DNA from: Neocallimastix lanati (nom. inval.)
Lineage: Eukaryota; Neocallimastigomycota; Neocallimastigomycetes; Neocallimastigales; Neocallimastigaceae
Assembly (NCBI GenBank): GCA_016946835.1
Contig: JACVTC010000104.1
Location: forward strand, 165,001 to 229,000
DNA length: 64,000 nucleotides
Reading direction: 5' to 3'
The notes under the pieces were generated by a model that searched no databases, had not been told where the DNA came from, and worked only from the letters and a program-made list of their open reading frames with translations. Position numbers and translations under genes: made by a program. Positions 25,299 through 37,320 of this stretch are shown here, piece after piece; the stretch's first letter is position 1, and each line of letters starts with the position of its first letter.

Positions 25299-25695
25299 GG
25301 GGATCGTGCATTTCCAATCGTGCATTTAGCAATTGTGTATTTCACAATGTGGTATGAAGTATTTTAAATAAAGCCATACATTTTTAAGATATTCTATACA
25401 ATCATAAACAAATATATAAATAATTATTATTTTAAAAGAAATAATAATATATTTTTTCAATTAAATATTATTAAATAACTATTTCAAAAGAAATAATTAT
25501 ATATTCTATTAAAAAAGAATTATAAAAAATTATTTTTATAATTGAATATTAATAAATTATATATATAAAAAAAAGAATATTTATTATTTATTTAATTATT
25601 ATTTATTTGATTATTATTTATTTGATTATTAAAAAAAGCCACATATAAAAATACGCCACATTGAGAAATGCACAATTGCGAAACGCACTAGATTC
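25299..25695. mobile_element. Intact MITE-like element, ~397 bp, with candidate 8-bp target duplication
   Basis: Left end GGGGATCGTGCATTTCC followed by further copies of GTGCATTT (three in 45 bases). The right end, reverse complemented, is GTGCGTTTCGCAATTGTGCA then TTTCTCAATGTGGCGTATTT. Both ends thus carry repeated GTGCATTTC motifs as inverted repeats. The core is AT-only. The flanks actctatt (25291-25298 and 25696-25703) are identical 8-mers, which is the duplication length used by hAT-type transposases; superfamily assignment is inference. It has no coding sequence. It is the uninterrupted relative of the element at 16040-16970. Confidence 0.8.
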
Positions 25696-25703
25696 ACTCT
25701 ATT

Positions 25704-26166
25704 AAAATAGTCCAAACCCTTCTGTTTCCAAATATTAAACATTCTTAGTATATATTTTTTTATAATAATCGAATTTTAAAATAAAATTGTAAATTACGAA
25801 ATTTTATTTCAATTGTTCTATTGGTGAATTTTAATTTTATATCCACTAATATTTGTGTGAAAAAAGTTATAAATTTATTTAATATACAACTCTATTTTAT
25901 ACTGGTAATAATAATTCTTTTTTTTTTTTTAATTTAATTTATTGATTTTTTTATACATCTTTTTTATTATTTATTTTAGTTATATATTAAGTATTCATTT
26001 TTATTTATATTTATTATTTATTCTTATTTTCTTTTAAAAAATTTTCTAATTTTTTTATATTGTTTTTATTGCTCTTTTTGTTCTTATTGTTCTTTCTTTC
26101 TTTTTATTTTCCTGTCAATTTCTACTCCATCGTTATTTTTTTCAATAGGTTGAGGAATACCAATAA
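25704..26166. other. AT-rich non-coding stretch
   Basis: No gene recognised. T-rich from about 25918 to 26110. Confidence 0.5.
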
Positions 26167-26370
26167 CTGCAGATAGCTGAAAGTAAAGATAAAGAAGCCG
26201 CTATTAATAACGAATTAAAAAATAATGAAACCTATCTGGATGAGGACCAGATTAAAGGAAAGAAATTCCAACAAAAGCTAGAAGATTTAGATCAAAAAAT
26301 TAACAACAAAAGCAAAAATAATTATAGAAGTATTTTAATAGATAAAGCAATATTATATATTAAAAAGTGA
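26167..26370 (+). pseudogene. Gene fragment or isolated exon, Lys/Asn/Glu-rich
   Basis: An open stretch from a possible acceptor (aactgcag, 26165-26172) to TGA at 26368-26370. It encodes about 65 residues, including IAESKDKEAAINNELKNNET and GKKFQQKLEDLDQKINNKSK, with coiled-coil-like character and higher GC than its surroundings. It has no ATG near its start, and an in-frame TAA lies just upstream. It is therefore either a terminal exon of an undetected gene or a relic. Function unknown. Confidence 0.35.
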
Positions 26371-28737
26371 GAGTTTTTTTTATTAGTTTAATATTTATTA
26401 TTGATAATAATACAAATATTTATAAAATATAATATTTATTTATTAATAATAGATATTGATGTTAAATTTCATTTATTTATAAGATAACTTCTTATTATTA
26501 ATAATTAACAATAATTACTTATAATTATCAAATTATTAATAGATTCAATAAAAAATAAAATTTATAAATATTTAATAATTGAGCTGGTAATAATTCAAAA
26601 ACTTTTCTCCCTTTGGAATGTTTTTTTTATATATTTTAAAATTTAAATATAACATTTTTATAAATAAAAAAGAGAGAAAAAAAAAGAGAAAATTTATGTA
26701 ATTTAAAATTTTTTTTTTTTTATTGGTATTATAATTCATTTCAAAATAAATATAATAATATTAATTATAAAACCTTTAATTTTAATTGTTAAAGTTTTAT
26801 TAAACTTTTAAATTATTGGTTATATTTTTAATTGCTAACAAATTTTAATTTTTATTTTTCCATTTTAATATTTAATTTTTTTGGTTTTTCATTTTATTAT
26901 TATATATATATTAATTTTCCATTTTAATATCAATTTAAATTTTTTATTTTTCCATTATTTAATAATATAAAATAATTACAATAATTAAATATAATATGAA
27001 AATCTATAAAAATATTATATATATATATATATTTTTTTTTTCTGTTTTATTTTGTTTTTGTTTTTGTTGTTTGTCTTTGTTATTAATTAATTTTTTTTAA
27101 TAAAAAGGTATATATATTAGAGTTAATTTTACCTTATAATTCATTGTTAATACAAAAATTAAACCAAATATATATTTTTATTTTTTTTAAATACTTTTAC
27201 TTTTTTTTTTTTTTTTTTATTCTTAATATTAATTGTTAACAAAATATGATTTGATGTACCTATTGTTTTTTTTCATTGGTAATTTGACAGTGGTTTGGTA
27301 CTAGTTTGGCATCCAAATACATATACAAATGCCACGTGATATTTATGTTGATATATGGGACTTTTATGTACAATAATTTATTATGGGTTTTAAATAATGG
27401 TAGTTTAGTAAATTTTATTAATAAAATTATAATATTCTTACAATTAAAATTATAATTCTAATTCCTAAAATTTTACAAGAGAGTTCTCTATTTCTAATAT
27501 AAATAGTTTAATCTATTTATAAGAAATAGGTAATATATTAATTATATATTCTAATATATAGAACTATGTAAATTTTATATGAATTAAAGTATTATAATTA
27601 TTATAATTATAATAATATATATTGAAATAAAATAAAATAAAATAAAATAATTATTATCAAAAAGATATAAATTTAATATTTAATAATTATTATTAAATAT
27701 ACAAATATGTTACTACACATATTTGTTTTATATCAATGTTATATAAAAAATAAGATTTAATGTTGTTTGGTATCAAACTGCACCTAAATGCAGTTTGGGT
27801 TTTGATGTTGTTTTTGAACTAATTTTATGCTAAAACTAAATATAAAAATCACATGATTTCAATATTCCATAAATATGATGAATAAAGATCGACACTAACG
27901 ACAATATATATATACAATATATTGTAATTTTACTTATAAATACTAATTATAATAAGAAATATATTTAAATACAAATATTTAAAATTACAGTTCTAGTTTA
28001 TTAAAATAAAATAAAAAAAAAAAAAAAGGTGTAAAACTGTAATAAATTATTAATGATATAAAAATAATATAAATGGAAAAATTTTATATTTATCATATTA
28101 TTTTATTTACTCATTGTTACATTTATATACTTATTATTTATATTAAATATTTATATAAAAAATAAGAAATACATTTAACAAATATGAAGATTAGATATAA
28201 AAGATAAATACAAGTTAAAAAATATATATGTTATTATAAGTTGCTATTACAATATTTCAAATAACCAAAAAAAAAAAAAAATTAGAAGTAGATATAAATA
28301 TTAAAATATATTTAATAATTACTATGCAAGACTGTTTTTTCTTGGAGGAAATCCAGTATTTAAATTCTTTCAATTAATTCTATTTCAAGGGTTATTTACT
28401 AATAACACTTTCCAAAACTTTCAAGAGATTTTTTTTTTTTTTTTTGGTTTTCATATTTTATGAGGCTTATAAAATATAATGTTTTTTACACTGTAATTTC
28501 ATATTAGACCAGTTCAATCATTTCCTAAGGTGTCGCACCCAAAACGTTAAGAAAAGAAGAAATCTGATACAAACTCGAATAATAGTTTCTATAGAAATTA
28601 TTAATGATGAATGAGAAGATTTAAAGGTCTTTTCTTGCTCAAAATACAAAGTATTTATTTTTTTTATATTGATATAAAGATTTATATATTTTCCCAATAT
28701 ATTATAATTACTTTTCTGGGTTTTAAAATAAAATAAA

Positions 28738-28782
<45 letters not shown>

Positions 28783-29052
28783 GAGCATATGTCAGATTTC
28801 TATTAATATTATTAATATTAATTTTTTATAATATATAATAGAAATATATTATACTAATTATTTGATAATCCATGAAGTTTAAATATATCAAATTTAATAA
28901 AACATAATCTTCTTAAGGATAGCATTAATAGTATTCATAAAATATGAATTTTTTAAATATTAAGAAGAAGTATTTTTATTAATGGGAAATATTTTTAAAT
29001 TTTTAAAGACTATCCTTTTATCAATTGTTAATTTTTATATAAATAAAAAATA
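26371..29052. other. Gene-poor region with scattered GC-richer patches
   Basis: No supported gene. Patches of less extreme composition are at 27245-27400, at 27745-27850 (with a perfect 9-bp stem, CAAACTGCA and TGCAGTTTG, around CCTAAA) and at 28320-28650 (aaggtgtcgcacccaaaacg and neighbours). None gives a long frame or a recognisable RNA. An AAT run is at about 28739-28780. Confidence 0.45.
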
Positions 29053-29376
29053 TATACATGAATAAATGGGTGAATAAATAAAAAGAAAATTAAATAAATA
29101 ATTAAGTATATTAATATATATTTAAATAAATTATTATGTTAAAGACATAATAAATAATATTATACATGAATAAATGGATGAATAAATAATTGAAAATTAA
29201 ATAAATAATTAAGTATATTAATATATATTTAAATAAATTATTATGTTAAAGACATTATAAATAATATTTATATGAATAAATAGATGAATAAATAAATAGA
29301 AAATTAAATAAATAATTAAGTATATTAATATATATTTAAATAAATTATTAAGTTAAAGACATAATATATAATATTA
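29053..29376 (+). repeat. Tandem repeat, three units of ~108 bp
   Basis: Units begin at about 29055, 29163 and 29271 with ATGAATAAATGG or ATGAATAAATAG, and share TTAAGTATATTAATATATAT and TTAAAGACAT. Differences are few. Confidence 0.85.
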
Positions 29377-29549
29377 TTAAGAATAATTAAAGACATAATA
29401 AATAATAATATTAAGAATAAAGACATAATAAATAATAATATTAAGAATAAATAAAGACATAATAAATAATAATATTAAGAATAAATAAAGACATAATAAA
29501 TAATAATATTAAGAATAAATAAAGACATAATAAATAATAATATTAAGAA
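29377..29549 (+). repeat. Tandem repeat, five units of ~34 bp
   Basis: Unit AAAGACATAATAAATAATAA then TATTAAGAATAAAT, repeated about five times. It is derived from the end of the adjacent 108-bp unit, which also contains AAAGACATAATAAATAATA. Confidence 0.85.
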
Positions 29550-30180
29550 AATTTTAAAAAAAGCAAAATAACTTTTTAAACTTATTATTTCATTGGTTAA
29601 ATATAAAAGGAATAAAAGACAAAACTTTAAATATTTTTATACTTTTAAATGAATATATTTTAATTTTAGGCTAAATATATTGTTATAAATTATTTTATAT
29701 ATTGCGTGATTAATATTAAATTTTTTAAAACGGAATAAAATTGAAAATTTAAGAGCTTTTTGAACTATCTTTATTTGAAGTTTTTTATTTATTAAAATAA
29801 TAAGTGGAAGTAATAATATTATATATTTATTTTAATATTTATTTTAATATTTTAATTTTTATTTTTATTTTTTATTTATTTATATATTTTTATTTTTTAT
29901 GATTAATATTTATTTTAATATTTTATTTTATTTTTTTTTATTTTATTTTATTTATTTATTTATTTATTTTTTGTCATAATTTATAAAAGAGAGAACTATA
30001 TATTTTTAAAATTCAAATTTCATAGTCAAATTTCAAAAATATTTAAAATTTTTTATTTAATTTTAATTTATTATTAGAATAATTAGAAAAGCTTCCTTTT
30101 ATTTTAATTCTAAATATAATTGAATTGTATTAATTATAATTATTTTTTATTAATGCAAATACTATATATTTAATTTAAAA
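29550..30180. other. 5' flank of the small spliced gene
   Basis: AT-rich, no coding sequence recognised. Confidence 0.5.
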
Positions 30181-31058
30181 ATGTCATCATATTATTCGTT
30201 AAATGAAAGGAATAACATAAGGTCGAAAAGGGCTTATTTTGAAGACGAAGTTCAAAATGAAATAAATAATTACATTAAACAAAAAAAGGTTAATATTAAT
30301 ACTATAAAAAAATTTATTTACGGAAAAATAAAAATATTAATATTAATTTATTTATTACAAGAAAATCTTTATTAAAGAAAGTTAACAAACATTTGTTTAT
30401 GGTTCTTTATTTATTTTTATAATTGAATTTATTTTATTGTTAAAAATGATAAAAATGATAGAAATTAACAAATAATGGTTTTATATATGAATAATATTTT
30501 TATTATTACTTAAATTTAGATAAAAATAAAAGGAAATGAAGATAAAAAACAAAATTGTAATTCTTTAAATTTCAAACAGGTATGTATATATATATATATA
30601 AAATTAATATTAATAGTAAAATTGTTTTTTAAAATTTTAGAATTAAAAATCTTTAAATTTTAATTAAAAAACAATTAATAATTTAAAAAATTATCTGACT
30701 TTATATTTATGAAATCTTTATTATTTTTAAAATTTAATAATTATATCAGAAATTATTGCCTCCGTCACCTCCCTTGGATTACATAAAATACCAAACTTGT
30801 TATGAAGATGAAAATTTTATGAACTTTTCATTATATCAATTTCCTACCAATACTGAATGCATTTCTTCCTCCAATAATAATCAGAAAAATTGCAGTTCAC
30901 AAGAATGTAATATTCAAGAATGTAATTATAACATATCGCAATGTAATACAAATGTGCAGAATAAGAAAAAATACATTCCGAAGTTTACTATAGGTTATCG
31001 TAATGATTGTAAAAAATGTAGAGAAGGTATACCAAATCATTATGGACATATTAATTAA
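30181..31058 (+). CDS. Small three-exon gene of unknown function with a C-terminal GYRxDCxxC motif
   Basis: Exons 30181-30288, 30520-30579 and 30750-31058, all joined in phase 0 with GT..AG introns, giving 158 aa. Exon 1 starts MSSYYSLNERNNIRSKRAYF. Exon 2 adds a short basic segment ending NFKQ, before a strong donor (GTATGT). Exon 3 begins KLLPPSPPLDYIKY, is followed by an Asn/Gln/Cys-rich middle and ends FTIGYRNDCKKCREGIPNHY, GHIN. The compact ending, with C-x-x-C and two His residues close behind, could bind zinc. The codon composition, the exact phase joins and the motif-like ends argue for a real gene. I do not recognise the family. The Asn/Cys-rich centre looks disordered. No signal peptide or membrane segment. 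Confidence 0.7.
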
Positions 31059-31976
31059 TATCAAAATAATATGTTAAAGCATTAGAGCTATATTAATTAA
31101 TACAAGAAATATTTATTTTGCTGTTATATATTATATGTTATAAAAAAATAAATAAATAAAAAAAAAATAATTCTGAAAAAGGTTTTAAAAGCAGCTAATA
31201 GCGACAATAATAAATTAATTTGCCAATTTTTATAAATTTATTATAAACAAAAAAAAAAAAAAAAATGTTCTAAATTTTATAACATGTAAAAATTTATCTA
31301 ATTGAATTCAATTTTCTATATTTATTGTAGAAACACATATATAATTCCATTATGCTTATTAAACAGAAACATTTAAATATTATCATAAATACATATCTTG
31401 TTTTTTATTAAATATAAAAGCAAATTCATATTTTATTTATATAAGAATATAAATATTAACAAAAAAAATTTTTTTATAATAAATCTTTATATATAGAAAA
31501 TGAAGTCATATTTAAAAAATATTAATATTTAAGTATAATAATAAACGTTGATAAAAATTTGAATATTTAACAAAATCTATATGTTTTAATAATATTTATT
31601 CATTTTATTAGTCCTTAAATTATTATAGTATACGAATATTTAATATATTATTAAATATGATCTAAAGATTAACTAATGAAATATACAATTGTAATTTGGA
31701 CGAATGTATATAATAATGAAAAATATAAAAAGATAGTCAACTTATTTAAGAAAATTATAATAAATAAAATAAAATAATCTATTCATGAAAAATTATTTTA
31801 TAAAAAAGAGAAATTTTAAAGTGTATTTTATTAATTATATATATTATTTATTAAGCGTTATACTTTGTAATTCCAATAAAAATTTATATATTTTTTTACT
31901 TATATTTTTTTTTCAATATAAAATTTTTAAACATATTCTATTTTATATTTATATATATATTTTTAAAAAAAAACTT

Positions 31977-32166
31977 ATTCTATAAAAAAATTTTTTATTA
32001 TATATATTTATATATATATAAATTTTATATAATATTAAGTAAAAATAAAAAAAAAAAAAGAAAAACAAATATTTCTATAAAAAAATTTTTTATTATATAT
32101 ATTTATATATATATAAATTTTATATAATATTAAGTAAAAATAAAAAAAAAAAAAGAAAAACAAATA
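31977..32166 (+). repeat. Tandem duplication, ~95-bp unit
   Basis: TTCTATAAAAAAATTTTTTA, through ATATAATATTAAGTAAAAAT and AAAGAAAAACAAATAT, occurs twice back to back, essentially identical. Confidence 0.9.
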
Positions 32167-32398
32167 TTATAATTTTTATATTAACTTTTGTAGAATTAAT
32201 ATAATAATTTTAATTATAATAAATATTATTTTCTTCAAATTCATAGGATTTGTGGAACTTTCTTTTCATCAATAAACTTTAAAATAAATTATTTTTGATA
32301 AATATTATATGATAAATTTATTTTATTTTATTTTATTTTATTTTATTATTATTATTATTATTATTCATATATTATTATAAATATATACAAATAAAGTT

Positions 32399-32399
<1 letters not shown>

Positions 32400-32455
<56 letters not shown>
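32400..32455. repeat. Poly(T) tract of 56 bases
   Basis: Uninterrupted T run, the longest homopolymer in the window. Confidence 0.95.
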
Positions 32456-32461
<6 letters not shown>

Positions 32462-32693
32462 TTATTTATGATTTGTGAAATTTTTTTTTTGTAATATTTT
32501 TAAAAAATAAATTATTTTTCTTTTAAAAGTTTTAAAAGAAATTATTTTTAATAAATATTTATATGATTTCTTTTTTTTTTTAATATTATACAATTTTCAT
32601 TAATTATTATTATATAATCTAATATTTAAGTATTTCAATTTTTATAAAAATTTGATTTTAATTTAACATGAGAATTTATAAATTGGTATTAAT

Positions 32694-33497
32694 TTAAATA
32701 CATTGTGAGTACCATTCATTAAATTCATGACAAGTAGATCCAGATTGACAACATTTTGGACCGTTGTAATTGTTACCGCCACATTGTCCCCATTTGGCAA
32801 CACAATTAGCATCATTACTATTGGTTTCACTTCCGTTAACTGTTACGGTAACAGTAACAGTAACTGGAGTACATTTATCACTGTTGTTGGAACTTGGAAT
32901 AGTCTTAGTGGTAGTACCAGTTTTTGGAAGAGTTTTGGTAGTTCCCGCACTTGGAATAGTTTTAGTAATATTTTTAGAAGTAGTTAAAAGTGATTGTGGA
33001 ATAGTTTTAGTGGCAGCACCAGTCTTTGGTAGAGTTTTAGTAGTACCAACACTTGGAATTGTTTTAGTAGTATTTTTAGAAGTAGTTAAAAGTGATTGTG
33101 GAATAGTTTTAGTGGCAGCACCAGTCTTTGGTAGAGTTTTAGTAGTACCAGCACTTGGAATTGTTTTAGTAGTATTTTTAGAAGTAGTTAAAAGTGATTG
33201 TGGAATAGTTTTAGTAGTATTTTTGGAAGTAGTTAAAAGTGATTGTGGAATAGTTTTAGTGGCAGCACCAGTCTTTGGTAGAGTTTTGGTAGTACCAACA
33301 CTTGGAATTGTTTTAGAAGTATTTTTAGAAGTAGTTAAAAGTGATTGTGGAATAGTTTTAGTGGCAGGAACAATTTTTGGAAGAGTTTTAGTGGTAGCTA
33401 AAAGATTAGCTGGAATTGTTTTAGTAGTAGCGGCATCAATGCTATTAATATAGAAAATTATAAGTACAACTGATACTAAAATTTGGGATAATTTCAT
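32694..33497 (-). CDS. Secreted CBM1 protein with long TKTIP/TKTLP linker and no catalytic domain
   Basis: Intronless, 267 aa. Residues 1-22 are a signal peptide ([22 protein letters not shown]). About 23-210 are imperfect repeats built from [24 protein letters not shown] and TTKTLPKTG, Thr- and Pro-rich and likely O-glycosylated. Then comes a [12 protein letters not shown] segment and a six-cysteine CBM1 at 231-267 ([19 protein letters not shown] ... EWYSQC). 27 of the 37 CBM1 residues equal those of the xylanase at 17585-19495, and the preceding VTVTVTV strand is shared too. The two genes therefore probably got their C-terminal halves from a common source. Expected to bind cellulose outside the cell. 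A role in adhesion, substrate disruption or as a decayed hydrolase remnant is inference; the frame is fully open, which argues against simple decay. Confidence 0.9.
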   Translation of the reverse strand: MKLSQILVSVVLIIFYINSIDAATTKTIPANLLATTKTLPKIVPATKTIPQSLLTTSKNTSKTIPSVGTTKTLPKTGAATKTIPQSLLTTSKNTTKTIPQSLLTTSKNTTKTIPSAGTTKTLPKTGAATKTIPQSLLTTSKNTTKTIPSVGTTKTLPKTGAATKTIPQSLLTTSKNITKTIPSAGTTKTLPKTGTTTKTIPSSNNSDKCTPVTVTVTVTVNGSETNSNDANCVAKWGQCGGNNYNGPKCCQSGSTCHEFNEWYSQCI

Positions 33498-34796
33498 TTT
33501 GAAAAATTTTCTGTAAATTAGTATATATATTACTATTAATTAATAAATATCTAATAAATTTTTTTTAATATTTTTTTTTAAAAAAAAATCGAAGTAAATA
33601 ATAACACTTATTAATTTTTATTTATTTATTGTATTTTTTATATCATTAACTTTAAAAAATTAAATGATAAAATACGAAGATTAATATAAAAAAAAAAAAA
33701 AAAAAAAGATGAAAAATAACTCTTTATATATAAATTATATATATATAAAATTTTTCTTTATTGAATTATTTTTATATATAGAATAAATAAATAAATAAAT
33801 AAAAAACAATGATTTCATGATTTTAATAAACATATAATATAATCATTTGTACTACATAAGGATAAAATAAAAAAAAAGTAATATAAAATTAATTAATAAA
33901 AAATTAAAGCATTATTTTTTATTTTTTATTTATTTATTAAAGCATTTTTTTTTTTTTTTAACAAATTTCAAATATTATTTTAATATTATATTTAATAAAT
34001 ATACTTTCTATTTATAGAAAATATGAAATAATAAATAATGTTATTTTTAATAATTCATTTATTTTTAATTAACAAAATGTTTCATTGTAAATTATTATAT
34101 ATCATAATAATTATTCCACTAATTTAATATTAATATTTGGTTTAATTTTAATTAATCTTTATTATATATATTAAAATTTTAATTATATAATTTTAAAATA
34201 TTTTTAATATTTAATATATATTCACTAATTTAATTTTTATTATTATTATTTTTTTATCATATAAATTTTATTTTAATATAAAATTTATAGAGTTCTTGGA
34301 ATAAAAATAGAATAATGAAGTTAAATGAAAATAATAGAAGATAAAGCAAAATTTGTTTCTAATTTTATTATTATTTTTTCAGTTATTAATATATTCCGAA
34401 ATTATTATTCTTTATTACTATTTTTAAAGGAAAATATAAATAATTAAAAAATAAAAATAAAAAATTAATTAATAAATAAAAAAAGTATTGTTATCTTATT
34501 CAATAGTATTTTTATTTAAAAAGTGTATCATATTTTATTTATTTATTTATTTATTATTATTTTTTATATAATAAACAATAGTTAATTAATATTGATTTTT
34601 ATTTAAAATTAGCAATTTATGAAATAGAGTTCTTGGAATAAAAATAGAATAATGGAATAAAATGAAAATTATGTAAAGATAATAATAAAAAATATTTCTA
34701 ATTTTATTATATATATTTTTTTTTAATTTTAATATATCAAGAAGTATTATTCTTTATTATTATTTTTAAAAAATAAATATAAATAAAAAAAGCATT

Positions 34797-35067
34797 ATTA
34801 TATTATTCAATAAAATTATTATAATTAAAAGTGTATCATATTTTATTTTCCTTTTTTCTTTTTAATTTTTTATTTTTAATATTATTAAATAAATAATTAA
34901 AAATTTATATTTAAAATTTAACAATATTTAAAAAATTAATATATTATTCAATAAAATTATTATAATTAAAAGTGTATCATATTTTATTTTCCTTTTTCTT
35001 TTTATTTTTTTATTTTAAATATTATTAAATAAATAATTAAAAATTTATATTTAAAATTTAACAATCT
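34797..35067 (+). repeat. Duplication, ~140-bp unit
   Basis: Both copies contain TTATTCAATAAAATTATTAT, AATTAAAAGTGTATCATATT and AATATTATTAAATAAATAAT in the same order (about 34797-34925 and 34940-35067). Confidence 0.8.
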
Positions 35068-35522
35068 ATAATCTAATATTTCGCTGTTTGTATAAACAGT
35101 GAAATATTATTTATAATTTTTATTTTATATTATTTTTCTAAAAAATAAAAAAAAAAAATATTAATATTTTATTATAAACATTAAATGCCTATGAAAAATA
35201 TTTAATTATTATCCTTAAATAATAATATGTATTATGTTTCATTAATTATAATACAACTAATTATTTCTATTATAACATAATTAATAATACGTTGGATTTA
35301 ATTAATAATAATTAATTAATAAAAAAAATTACAATATAATAATTAAAATACAGTATAATAATAAAACTACATTTATTTCAGAAAAAAAAAAAAGGAGATT
35401 ATTATTAATAATATACAATAATAATTTCATAAAAAATAAAAAAGGTCTATTGATAATAATATTCAATAATATTTCATAAAAAATAAAAAAGTTTATTGAT
35501 AAAAATATTCAATGATAATATC

Positions 35523-35556
<34 letters not shown>

Positions 35557-35999
35557 AAGCCTATATAATAATATACAATAAAAATTTTAATAGTGTATAT
35601 TAAGAAATTTTAAAAAAAAAATTTTTTTTATAATATTTATATATAAGAATATTTATTATTATTAATTATTAAAGAGAAATATATTTATATATTAATAAAA
35701 TTTATATATTTTTATTCTATTTTATTTTTGCTTAAATGATTTTAATATTGTATATTTTATAAATATTCTTTAAATTTTTTTCATAAAAAATAATAATAAA
35801 ATTTTAAAGAATTTATAAAATATACAACTAAATAATAATTAATTAATTAATTAATTATTAAATTTTTTTACATAATTTTATTTATATTCTATTATAATTA
35901 TAAATTTTAATTATTTTTATATTTTTTATTATCAAGATTTAATATATTCATCTATTTTAAAAATAATAATAATGATTAAAATTAATGATTAAAATTATT

Positions 36000-36149
36000 G
36001 GTGATAATTTTATTAATTTTCAAAAAAAAAAAAAAAAAATATTTCTAATAAAATTAAAATTATATAAAAAATTTAAAAATATATTGTTATTTTCCTATTA
36101 TTTTCCATAATTGTGATTTTTTTTTGGTGATAATTTTATTAATTTCAAA

Positions 36150-36180
<31 letters not shown>

Positions 36181-36263
36181 TATTTCTAATAAAATTAAAA
36201 TTGTATAAAAAATTTAAAAATATTTTGTTATTTTCCTATTATTTTCCATAATTGTGATTTTTT
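36000..36263 (+). repeat. Duplication, ~125-bp unit
   Basis: GGTGATAATTTTATTAATTT, ATTTCTAATAAAATTAAAAT and TTTTCCTATTATTTTCCATA recur in order in both copies (about 36000-36122 and 36126-36263). The second has a TA-dinucleotide expansion. Confidence 0.85.
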
Positions 36264-37320
36264 TCTGTATATAACTGTATTTTATAATAATAATAATATA
36301 CATATACATATATATTTCATTTAACTACTAAATTATAATAAATTAATTTGTTATTTCATAATAAATTTTTTTTATAATTTATTTATTATTAAGTTTTTTT
36401 ATTTATACATAGCATAATTTATTAAATAGCAAAATAAAATTATTTTATTAATTATTATTTATATATTTTATATATATATATAATATATATATAAACTTTT
36501 TTTATTCTTGACTAAAAAATATATAAAAATATATATTTTTATAATGTCTTTTTTTTTTTAATTTTTTATATGATTAATAATATATATATATTTTTCTTTT
36601 GTGAAATAAATTTAAAAATTACTTTTAATAATTTTTGTAATTAAAAAATTATTATTAAAATTTTTATATATTTTTTTAAAAAAAGAAAAAAAATGTTACA
36701 ATATTATGAATAATTATTATTATTATTATTATTATTTTCTTTCATTTTTATATAGCTTAATTATAAACTATATATTATTATTATTTATTTATTTTATTTT
36801 TTGTTTATAAGTAATTATTTAAATTAGAATAATTACCATTAACATTTATAATAATTAAATTATAATTAATTATTTATATTATATTAAAATAATAATATAT
36901 ATATTGATAATTATGTAATAATAACTTCTTTAAAAGAAAAAAAAAATTCCAATTTTTTGGAATTTATTTATTTAAATTAATTATTTTATCATTAATATAA
37001 TAAAACTAATGAAATAAAAATGATAATGATAAAATGTATATATATATATATAAATTATCATTTATTTTTTTTTTTTTTTTTATTTGGTTTACTCTTTATA
37101 TTGTGTTTTTTTTTTTTTTTTTTTTTTTTTTTTGATTGATTGTTTTTGTTATTATTAATTTAACTCTCTATTACTTTAATTTTTTATTAGTTATTATTAT
37201 TATCACTATTAATACTTTCATATTTTAAATATATATATATATATTTCAAGTTCTTTCCTTTTTTTTTTTTCTTTAATTTTAATCTTAATTATAATTATAG
37301 TAATTTTTTTTTCACTATTT

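Larger units (their letters stand above)
31059..32693. other. Intergenic, with tandem duplication and a 56-T homopolymer
   Basis: No gene recognised. Includes the duplication at 31977-32166, a TTTTA/ATT run at 32320-32365 and the poly-T at 32400-32455. Confidence 0.6.
33498..37320. other. Gene-free AT-rich region with several local duplications
   Basis: No gene recognised. A ~140-base unit is duplicated at about 34797-35067 (listed separately), a ~125-base unit at 36000-36263, and the phrase agttcttggaataaaaatag recurs at about 34292 and 34629. Many poly-A and poly-T tracts (for example about 35526-35554 and 37108-37132). Confidence 0.6.

Noticed and set aside
27763-27790. Hairpin CAAACTGCA-CCTAAA-TGCAGTTTG as a regulatory element
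   Set aside because: Perfect but short, with no gene nearby; recorded only as part of the region description.
32727-33453. Plus-strand open frames over the CBM1 gene
   Set aside because: Shadows of the repetitive minus-strand gene.
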